Of a stretch of DNA of 5,453 nucleotides, positions 1 to 5,343 are shown piece by piece. Source of the DNA: Prevotella sp. (lineage in GTDB: Bacteria; Bacteroidota; Bacteroidia; Bacteroidales; Bacteroidaceae); assembly GCA_016283605.1 (NCBI GenBank), contig JAEENF010000136.1, positions 1 to 5,453 of the forward strand, written 5' to 3'. Position numbers and translations under genes: made by a program. Under the pieces are notes generated by a model. It saw nothing but the letters and a program-made list of their open reading frames with translations. It ran no database searches and was not told the origin of the DNA. Each line of letters begins with the position of its first letter. Position 1 is the first letter of the stretch.

Positions 1-539
1 TTCTGAAGGACGTGAAGGGTCTGCACATCCGTTTCCTGCCTGAGCAGGAGCAGGAGCAGAACATCTCGAGCCGACAGTTCCTGAAGCAGGCCGAGTTCAT
101 CAACGTGGACAGCCTCCTGCCGAAGGAGGAGGACGGCACCACGGGTAATGACTCAGGAAACGGCGGATCGCAGAGTGGCAACGGTGGCAGCCAGAGTGGT
201 AACGAAGGCGGCTCACAGAGCGGCGACCAGAACCAAGGCGACCAGAACCAGGCGACTAGCTTCGCGCTGACCATCACCAAGTCAGGTAGTGGCACCTCGA
301 CTGTGAAGAACGACAGCGAGGAGACCATCAACAGTGGCGACAGCCTCGAGAGTGGTGCGAATGTGTATATCGCAGTAACGCCTGCTGAGGGTCAGATCCC
401 TAGCGCTACGCTGAATGGCTCGAACGTCAGCCTGACTGAGAACGATGGCGAGTACGTGGGTACGTTCCAGATGCCGGCACAGGCCTCGACGCTGGTGATT
501 AACTCGGGCTCAGATTCCGAGGAAGGCGATCAAAACTAA
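1..539 (+). CDS. HU-like DNA-binding protein, C-terminal part, with linker and beta domain (5' end outside window)
   Basis: The frame is open to the left edge (first full codon at base 3, reading LKDVKGLHIRF), so the GTG at 12 is an internal Val codon and not a start. The first ~45 residues look like the end of the HU domain used by Bacteroidales HU-like proteins: the KGLHIRFLPE strand resembles the IKGxxxRFxP pattern of that family. This would be a nucleoid-associated or DNA-bending protein in the cytoplasm. A low-complexity Gly/Ser/Gln/Asn linker follows (bases 153-251). The last ~95 residues form a predicted all-beta domain (ALTITKSGSGTSTV ... FQMPAQASTLVINSG) that recalls InlB-type or Ig-like bacterial repeats, an odd appendage for a DNA-binding protein. 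It ends with an acidic tail (SDSEEGDQN) and a TAA stop. A smalltalk peptide gene follows 46 bp downstream, the usual neighbour of such HU-like genes. The HU assignment rests on the short visible end of the domain. Confidence 0.72.
   Translation, partial: LKDVKGLHIRFLPEQEQEQNISSRQFLKQAEFINVDSLLPKEEDGTTGNDSGNGGSQSGNGGSQSGNEGGSQSGDQNQGDQNQATSFALTITKSGSGTSTVKNDSEETINSGDSLESGANVYIAVTPAEGQIPSATLNGSNVSLTENDGEYVGTFQMPAQASTLVINSGSDSEEGDQN
153..251 (+). repeat. In-frame Gly/Ser/Gln tandem repeat linker
   Basis: Within the HU-like gene the protein reads SGNGGSQ, SGNGGSQ, SGNEGGSQ, then SGDQNQ and GDQNQ. Units are about 21-24 bp, then 15-18 bp. Synonymous codons vary between copies (for example tcg, agc and tca for Ser), so this is an older, selected flexible linker and not a fresh slippage product. 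It separates the HU part from the C-terminal beta domain. Confidence 0.85.
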
Positions 540-542
540 TTA

Positions 543-574
543 TAATGCATAATTGATAATGCATAATGCATAAT
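543..574 (+). repeat. AATGCATAAT direct repeats (intergenic)
   Basis: AATGCATAAT occurs three times (544-553, 558-567 and 565-574, the last two overlapping) between the HU-like gene and the smalltalk gene. The core ATGCAT is self-complementary. A/T-rich patches of this type recur between genes in Bacteroides and Prevotella, as I recall. An AAGG (575-578) just after it could serve as a weak ribosome binding site for the next gene, 7 nt before its ATG. I see no convincing Bacteroidetes promoter (TAnnTTTG) here. Confidence 0.75.
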
Positions 575-585
575 AAGGTTTGCCT

Positions 586-696
586 ATGAAGAAGAATCGG
601 ATTATTGAGATTGCGGTGAAGATGATAGTAGCTGCGCTCACGGCGTTCGTCACAGCGATTACGACCACGAGTTGTATGGGCTACGGCCCCTTCTAA
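586..696 (+). CDS. Smalltalk family micropeptide (36 aa)
   Basis: ATG at 586 to TAA at 694-696, giving 36 residues that start MKKNRIIEIAVKMIVAALTA and end ITTTSCMGYGPF. It has the hallmarks of the Bacteroidales family that NCBI names 'smalltalk protein': about 30-36 residues, an MKK start, a hydrophobic helix, and a near-terminal T-T-x-S-C-M motif. These peptides are typically encoded directly downstream of HU-like genes, often with an N-acetylmuramoyl-L-alanine amidase gene nearby, which matches the arrangement here. The function is unknown. The helix (about residues 6-28) is long enough to span or lie in the membrane, and Ser-Cys near the end could be a lipidation or disulfide site, though the lipobox would be unusually close to the C-terminus. 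AAGG at 575-578 with a 7-nt spacer supports the start. A strong terminator begins 4 bp after the stop. The gene is too short for standard ORF length cut-offs. Confidence 0.85.
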   Translation: MKKNRIIEIAVKMIVAALTAFVTAITTTSCMGYGPF

Positions 697-699
697 TCA

Positions 700-735
700 A
701 AAGCCTCTCGCAAAGTAGCGAGAGGCTTTATTGGG
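700..735. terminator. Bidirectional rho-independent terminator between convergent units
   Basis: Perfect 12-bp stem (AAAGCCTCTCGC at 700-711 with its complement at 718-729) and a 6-nt loop. On the plus strand it is followed by TTTATT and ends the HU-like/smalltalk unit. On the minus strand it is followed by TTTTGATT and can end the three-gene kinase operon whose last stop is at 838. The convergent arrangement makes double use likely. Confidence 0.9.
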
Positions 736-743
736 TTAACACT

Positions 744-766
744 TGAATCACAGGCCCTGTGATTCA
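744..766. repeat. 23-bp palindrome (11-bp arms, 1-nt centre)
   Basis: TGAATCACAGG at 744-754 and CCTGTGATTCA at 756-766 are perfect reverse complements around a single C at 755. Neither strand has a T-run after it, so it is not an obvious intrinsic terminator. With so short a centre it would make a poor RNA hairpin unless several central pairs open. It could be a dimeric-protein binding site, a dispersed palindromic repeat, or a transcription-end structure helping the terminator at 700-735. The half-sites are TCACA then TGTGA, the reverse of the CRP arrangement. The rest of 732-837 shows no gene I can support. Confidence 0.8.
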
Positions 767-837
767 CCTCCTGCCTTAGAAAACCTGCCCCACGGGCTGG
801 CCGATGGTACCGTAATAGATAATTATTTCTTCATATC

Positions 838-1425
838 TTATCCGAAAACAAACCAAAGGGATTCATAAAACTGCATGATGAGGATGTAGAGCACAAACAG
901 CTCGGCACCCTTGCTAATGCCGAATGAAAGCGTCTCGAGAACGGCGGAAAGCGAGTTGATGCGTCCTGACATCACGCCGAAGGAGATACTCATCAGCACG
1001 ATGCCGAAGGCGATGATGGGCACGAGGCTGCGACTGAATGCCGAAGGGAAGAGCGAGCCCGTGATGGAAAGCAGGAAGGCATTAGGTGTGACCGTCAGCA
1101 GCAGGATGACTGCCACATAGAGGATCAGGAGGAGCAATGCCGACCGCAGCGCCACCTTCTCACGATAACTCTGCTGCATGGCCAGGAGTCCAGACTTCTG
1201 CAGACTGCCCCAGGCAATCAGCGAGAGTAAAAGCCACACCAGCAATGGCGAGGCCATGATGCCGACGAAACTGCCGAAGAACCATCGGATGCCCTCGCTG
1301 GAGAGCAACGAGCGCACCCCCTCGGTCATCGTGGCCGAGAGCAGCCACGACACGAGGATGAGGATCAGCTCTGCCAACAGCAACACACACCCCAGCCACG
1401 CCGCCAGACGACGATCAATCTTCAT
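838..1425 (-). CDS. Mini AbgT-like membrane protein (scaffold helices only)
   Basis: 195 residues, ATG at 1425 to TAA at 838-840. Five predicted membrane helices lie at about residues 11-31, 49-73, 93-113, 131-152 and 168-190. Two blocks resemble the p-aminobenzoyl-glutamate transporter family AbgT (usual length about 500): residues 40-82 (LLSSEGIRWFF ... SLQKSGLL) match the family's LLS-x-EGLHWF ... GLAE-x-x-GLL region, and residues 112-190 (VTPN ... RSLVPIIAFG ... FGVMSGRI ... LYILIMQFYESLWF) match its second-half IPQN ... KGIVPLI ... YGI ... AQFVAMFNW region. The roughly 160 residues normally between these blocks, and everything after the second, are absent. The junction is in frame with an intact reading frame, so this looks like a stable reduced form and not a fresh pseudogene. 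Its ATG overlaps the end of the response regulator gene by 11 bp, implying translational coupling. Transport is unlikely; a sensory or regulatory partner role is inference. Family resemblance is judged from memory without a search. Confidence 0.7.
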   Translation of the reverse strand: MKIDRRLAAWLGCVLLLAELILILVSWLLSATMTEGVRSLLSSEGIRWFFGSFVGIMASPLLVWLLLSLIAWGSLQKSGLLAMQQSYREKVALRSALLLLILYVAVILLLTVTPNAFLLSITGSLFPSAFSRSLVPIIAFGIVLMSISFGVMSGRINSLSAVLETLSFGISKGAELFVLYILIMQFYESLWFVFG

Positions 1426-2134
1426 CGGCTACGAGATTGTCGATATCGATGATATGCAACTCGATGGCACGGACCACCAGACGCGTGGCATTGACATTAC
1501 CCGTGGACTCAGGGAAGAGTTTGCGCACAAGGTCGTTCTGCCGTTTCTCCAGACTCTTCACGCCGAAGGGCATGCCGCGAAGGCCAGTGATCTGATCCTT
1601 CGTATAGCCCAGCGCCAGATGACGGAGGAAACGCTCGTCGTACTCATCGATCTCGTAGTTGACGAGAGCCTCCTGTTTGGCCAGCTGTCCATTGACGGAA
1701 TACTTGAAACGCTCGACAATCTTCTCGAGGATGGGCTCGTTGAAGACCAGCGTCTTACCCTCCATCACGGCGTTCACATCGCCACGCGTCAACAGCTCAC
1801 CCGTCTTGAGGATGATGCCGTCGGCACCAGCGTCGAGCACGTCGACCCAGAGTTTCTCGTTCAGGATCTCACCTGTGAAGATAAGCACTTTGATGTCGGG
1901 GTGCATCTCCTTGGTACTGCGGCAGATCTCCACACCAACGGTGGTAGAACCACCAAGACCCAGGTCGAGCAACAGCAGGTCGGGCTTCTGCTGCTTCAGC
2001 AGTTTCCAGTAGGCTGGCTCAGAGTCAGCCGTGCCGATGACCTCGGCCTCAGGGATGTCATTACGGATGATGCCCAGCGTGCCTTTGAGTTCGAGGGGCA
2101 CGTCCTCGACGATAATCACTTTGAAGTTTTGCAT
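1415..2134 (-). CDS. Two-component response regulator, REC plus LuxR/NarL-type HTH
   Basis: 239 residues. The receiver domain spans about 1-125: acidic pair Glu10-Asp11 (VIIVEDV), phosphoacceptor Asp57 (LLLLDLGLGG), the switch Thr87 (LIFTGE) and the conserved Lys110 (IILK), so all key phosphorylation residues are present. The C-terminal region, about 163-231, resembles a four-helix LuxR/NarL DNA-binding domain (YDERFLRHLALGYTKDQI, then SLEKRQNDLVRKLFPES), although the usual IA..L..S..TV core is atypical (ITGLRGMPFGVKSL). It probably acts as a cytoplasmic transcription factor phosphorylated through the large sensor encoded just upstream. Its ATG lies inside the sensor's last codons (19-bp overlap), and its own 3' end overlaps the membrane protein gene by 11 bp, so all three are likely made together. 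No Shine-Dalgarno is obvious before the ATG, which is usual in this phylum. Target genes cannot be seen from here. Confidence 0.9.
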   Translation of the reverse strand: MQNFKVIIVEDVPLELKGTLGIIRNDIPEAEVIGTADSEPAYWKLLKQQKPDLLLLDLGLGGSTTVGVEICRSTKEMHPDIKVLIFTGEILNEKLWVDVLDAGADGIILKTGELLTRGDVNAVMEGKTLVFNEPILEKIVERFKYSVNGQLAKQEALVNYEIDEYDERFLRHLALGYTKDQITGLRGMPFGVKSLEKRQNDLVRKLFPESTGNVNATRLVVRAIELHIIDIDNLVADED

Positions 2135-5100
2135 ACGCTTGGTAGTATTATTTTTATATTCGTTATTCCATCGGTATTCTCTGCCCAGATGCCACAGAGG
2201 CGGCGGTTGGTGGCCTCACCATGATCACGGACGATCTGACGGCAGAGGAGATAGGGGATGTGGTCGGTCTGGGGATTGAAGAGGTTCTGCGCCTCCTCGT
2301 CAGAGAGATGCATGCGGGGCATGGGGACGGTGACCTCGAGATACTTGTCGTCCTTCCGGCTGATGGTCTTCTCTGCCCCACCCTGCTTGCGGAGAATCTC
2401 GAAAAGGAAGGCGATGAGGTTCTTGTCGCCCAGGATGCCATTGTCGAGCTGCTGCAGATGCAGACGCACGCCCTCCACCTGGTTCATGGCCTGCTGGGAG
2501 AGCAAGCCGTAGAGCTCGCGGTAGTAACTGACCACCTCGGAGACCGACTCCATGTCGCCCTGGTCCAGGAGCTGCTGGATGCGCGAGGGATAGTACATCG
2601 TCTCGTGTTTCAAGGTGGAGAGACAGTTGTCGAGCACGGCATTCGAGACGTGGAGGTTATTGTTCTCCAGCTCTGCCCGTCGCAGTTCGTCGTCGGCCAT
2701 CTCCAGGTTCGTCTGCAACTTCCTTTCAACGTAGAAACGGTTATAGAGACGGTGGCGATAGTATAAGAAGTAATAAGCCGGCAGGATGGCGAAAAGCAGG
2801 ATGACGAGCAGGATGACGGCGATGCGCTTATTGGTCTGTGACTCCTGCATCTGACGGCAGTAGTCTGCCAGAGTGTTATCTGCCGACATCTCCTTATAGA
2901 GCTGCGTATAGATCTTGTTGTTGTAGGAATAGAGCTGCCACTCGTGGAGGGCCAGCGCTGCGACGGCTATCTCATTGCGCATATCGAGGATGACGGCATA
3001 GTTCACGTCGAGTGAGTCGTGGAACCACTCAATCTCAGGGGCCACCAACGAAGGATCGCCCAGACGCTGCAGGAACTTCGAGCCATGAGGTTGTATCTTC
3101 TTGTAATGCAGGTTCAGGTACTCGCGGCAGGAGTCGGTGAAAAGCAGGGTGCGTTCGAAGGTGCCGTTGATATTGGAGAAATAAGCGGAGTCGGCATAGA
3201 TGGCGGCTCGGCCCAGATCGTCGAAAGTCTGGGCGTGAAGCGTGAAGAGCGAAGCATGAAGCGTGAAGAGCAGCAGGAGGATGCGGAGGGCACCCTTGGG
3301 CAGACGGAAAAAGAGACGCGACCCCCTGCCCTTCTCGCTCTCGGCAGCGATGCTGCAGACAGAGAAGATCTGCGAGATCTTGCGGTACTTCTCGATGATA
3401 CCCTTGCAGTTCAACAGGCCGAAGCCGTGACCGCTGACACCCTCGTCGTGAATGGGCTTCGTATCGAAGAGATGAGCCAGCTGTTCTTCAGTCATTCCTG
3501 CCCCAGTATCTGCGACAGAGATCTCCACATAGTCGTCAGTCTCTGTGGCGGACACGTCGACACGTCCCTGCTGGGGTGTAAACTTTCGGGCATTATCCAC
3601 CAGCGTGTTCAGCATGAACAGCGTCAGGATACGGTCGGCCTTCACCTGGGCATCGGTCTTTTCCACCTCGAGGGTGATGCCTTTCATCTCCAGACTCTTG
3701 CGACCTTTAGCCACAATATCAAACAACGGCTGGAGAGGGAAGGTCTCAATCTTCAGGTTCAGCTCGCCCTGCCGTAGCTGTATCCAATGGGTCAGGATAT
3801 CGTTATAGGAATTGATCTGCGTGGTCAGTTCACGGATGTAATCGTCGTCGCCACCTTTATGGACGGCATAGATAATACGGTCGATGAAGGGCGTGATGCT
3901 ATTGACGAGCGAGATCTTTGCACGTTGTTCCAGATGGCGGCGCTCGTTGTTCTCCACACGCAGACGCTCCATCGCCACCTCGTCCTGACGCTGTTCGATG
4001 AGGTCGTCGAGGCCGTGATCGACGCGTTGTTTCTTGTGCAGATGGTTGAAGAGCCACAACGAGAAGAGCAGGAGGACAATGGCGATGCCCACCGCGATAA
4101 GCATCCAGTTGAGCTGGCTGGCAGCCGACTCCAACAGAAGCGCACGGGCTTCGAGCTGACGGTCCTGACGCGTCTCCGTCATCAGGTCGATATAGCTGTT
4201 ACGGTTCTCGTCGCTCTTAGCCTTATCATCCATCGCGGAATAGGCCACGCTAAGCTGTTCGCGGATGGAAGCCACCAGATCGGGTGCCTGATAGATGATG
4301 GTATCAGAGAGTGCCTGCTCCAGGTTGAAGAGTGTCGACTCGTTGTCGCCGGTCTGACGGTAACAGGATGCCAGCGTACGATAGGCACCAGCAATCTGAT
4401 AGACGTCGCCATAGGCTTCGAAGAGACTGAGTGAACTCTCTGCAAGCCATCCAGGGAGCATATCGTCTTCAATACCCTCTGGGTTCAGGAACTTCATCGC
4501 CGGCAGATTGTCGGCTATCAGCTGGCGACGGTAATCGGGATCCATCAGGTGTTCTGAGAGTGCCTCAAGGGCGTTGGCGGCAAAATAAGGATAATCGCCC
4601 TGACGCGCAATCATGAAGCAACGCAACAGGTGATCAAACTCCTGTTGGTTGATCTCCTCCTGCGTACCTTCAGTAAGGATACCACCAGCACCGATATTAT
4701 AGAGGTAATTGAGATACTGAGCCGTATCACGCTGTACTTCGTTGGGGTCAATAGTCTCCAAGGCATCGATAGACTGTCGCTCAAGACCAACGTAATAATA
4801 GTAGGTGGAGTTGACGATGGCATATTCCGTCTCGGCATAGATCATACGTCGACGATCTTCATCGGAGAGCAATTCACGTTCTTCGTTAATACGGTTCAAG
4901 ACACGGTCAGCCCGTTCACGGTATTCATGGAACTCACGGTTGCTGGAACGACGCTGACAGAGGCGCATCTGCTGGATATAACACACAAAGAGTTCTATCT
5001 GATTGTCAGTAGTTTGAGGAATATCGTTCAAGTAATCCTCCGCCTGCTTATATTGCATCTTAACGATATCCACAAAGGCCAGATTATTCAGGGCCTCAGC

Positions 5101-5280
5101 CCTACCCTTATCATAGTGTTCAGACAAGTCGTAGGCACGTTGGGCATAGTACTCTGTAGAGTCAATATTCCGATAATGATAGGCGTAAGAATGAGAATTC
5201 AACTTGTCCACCGCTGGCCTATCAGAGTGCGAACAGGCTGATATGAGAATGGTTGATAGTATGAATAGCCAAAATTTCAT
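2116..5280 (-). CDS. Giant lipoprotein/TPR sensor with two kinase-like halves (DUF5112/DUF5113-type hybrid)
   Basis: 1054 residues from ATG at 5280. An in-frame TTG at 5289 is less likely because it lies in a terminator tail. Residues 1-16 form a lipoprotein signal (ILISAC, Cys16). About 25-385 are helical TPR-like repeats, presumably periplasmic, followed by a membrane helix (391-412) and coiled coil (419-457). The first kinase half has a degenerate H-box (456-465, SLVNSITPF, Val where His is expected) but a full HATPase domain: N-box LNTLVDNARKF (557-567), G1 DTGAGM (591-596), LFDT (604-607), G2 GHGFGL (617-622) and GRGSRLFFRLP (651-661). A signal-peptide-like stretch (664-683) leads to a second periplasmic region (684-817), a membrane helix (819-841), coiled coil, an H-box-like LKHETMYYPSRI (His892) and a degenerate HATPase-like end lacking the Asn and Gly boxes. 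It likely phosphorylates the response regulator encoded next, which it overlaps by 19 bp. From memory this matches Pfam DUF5112 and DUF5113; the ligand is unknown. Confidence 0.85.
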   Translation of the reverse strand: MKFWLFILSTILISACSHSDRPAVDKLNSHSYAYHYRNIDSTEYYAQRAYDLSEHYDKGRAEALNNLAFVDIVKMQYKQAEDYLNDIPQTTDNQIELFVCYIQQMRLCQRRSSNREFHEYRERADRVLNRINEERELLSDEDRRRMIYAETEYAIVNSTYYYYVGLERQSIDALETIDPNEVQRDTAQYLNYLYNIGAGGILTEGTQEEINQQEFDHLLRCFMIARQGDYPYFAANALEALSEHLMDPDYRRQLIADNLPAMKFLNPEGIEDDMLPGWLAESSLSLFEAYGDVYQIAGAYRTLASCYRQTGDNESTLFNLEQALSDTIIYQAPDLVASIREQLSVAYSAMDDKAKSDENRNSYIDLMTETRQDRQLEARALLLESAASQLNWMLIAVGIAIVLLLFSLWLFNHLHKKQRVDHGLDDLIEQRQDEVAMERLRVENNERRHLEQRAKISLVNSITPFIDRIIYAVHKGGDDDYIRELTTQINSYNDILTHWIQLRQGELNLKIETFPLQPLFDIVAKGRKSLEMKGITLEVEKTDAQVKADRILTLFMLNTLVDNARKFTPQQGRVDVSATETDDYVEISVADTGAGMTEEQLAHLFDTKPIHDEGVSGHGFGLLNCKGIIEKYRKISQIFSVCSIAAESEKGRGSRLFFRLPKGALRILLLLFTLHASLFTLHAQTFDDLGRAAIYADSAYFSNINGTFERTLLFTDSCREYLNLHYKKIQPHGSKFLQRLGDPSLVAPEIEWFHDSLDVNYAVILDMRNEIAVAALALHEWQLYSYNNKIYTQLYKEMSADNTLADYCRQMQESQTNKRIAVILLVILLFAILPAYYFLYYRHRLYNRFYVERKLQTNLEMADDELRRAELENNNLHVSNAVLDNCLSTLKHETMYYPSRIQQLLDQGDMESVSEVVSYYRELYGLLSQQAMNQVEGVRLHLQQLDNGILGDKNLIAFLFEILRKQGGAEKTISRKDDKYLEVTVPMPRMHLSDEEAQNLFNPQTDHIPYLLCRQIVRDHGEATNRRLCGIWAENTDGITNIKIILPSVCKTSK
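3233..3271 (-). repeat. 21-bp tandem repeat encoding an internal signal-peptide-like segment
   Basis: On the plus strand GCGTGAAGCGTGAAGAGC (3233-3250) recurs as GCATGAAGCGTGAAGAGC (3254-3271), one mismatch, period 21 bp. On the coding strand this gives LFTLHAS then LFTLHAQ, completing a hydrophobic stretch (protein residues 664-683, bases 3232-3291) that starts KGALRILLLL and ends LHA-Q, like a Sec signal with a possible signal peptidase I site after Ala683. The DNA resembles the TTCACGCTTCA-type low-complexity runs common between genes in Bacteroidales. Confidence 0.85.
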
Positions 5281-5287
5281 GTTAGTC

Positions 5288-5328
5288 AAGAAAATCCCCC
5301 TCGCCGACTACTCTTGCGGCGAGAGGGA
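5288..5328 (-). terminator. Intrinsic terminator or attenuator between the aldolase and sensor genes
   Basis: Reading the minus strand, arms at 5317-5328 and 5295-5306 pair over 12 positions with one mismatch (5299/5324), around a 10-nt loop, followed by ATTTTCTT. The GC-rich stem plus T-run fits a rho-independent terminator for the aldolase gene, whose stop is 16 bp upstream of the hairpin. The tail ends only 7 nt before the sensor ATG at 5280, leaving no room for a promoter between them. Either the sensor operon depends on read-through, or its promoter lies inside or before the hairpin. Confidence 0.72.
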
Positions 5329-5343
5329 CATGATATTTGTGCG

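Noticed and set aside
553..582. Possible Bacteroidetes promoter (TTG at 553-555 and TAAGGTTTG at 574-582) before the smalltalk gene
   Set aside because: The -7 element has one base too many between TA and TTTG, and initiation would fall at or inside the coding start.
744..766. CRP-type operator
   Set aside because: The half-sites are in the opposite order (TCACA ... TGTGA) with only five bases between them, and there is no nearby promoter.
780..850. Minus-strand reading frame ending IIYYGTIGQPVGQVF just after the mini-AbgT gene, possibly the tail of a lost gene
   Set aside because: Only about 20 codons are open beyond the overlapping gene, no start or family is recognisable, and it may be chance; it would need comparison with relatives.
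1178..2224. Long plus-strand open frame (348 codons) opposite the response regulator
   Set aside because: It is antisense to two well-supported minus-strand genes, its translation resembles no family, and long antisense frames are common opposite GC-rich coding DNA.
3019..5241. Several 200-250-codon plus-strand frames opposite the sensor gene
   Set aside because: All are antisense shadows of the sensor, whose domains and motifs clearly fix the coding frame.
5281..5289. TTG start for the sensor, adding three residues before MKFW
   Set aside because: The TTG overlaps the T-run of the upstream terminator, and the ATG at 5280 gives a cleaner lipoprotein signal (MKFWLF ... Cys16).
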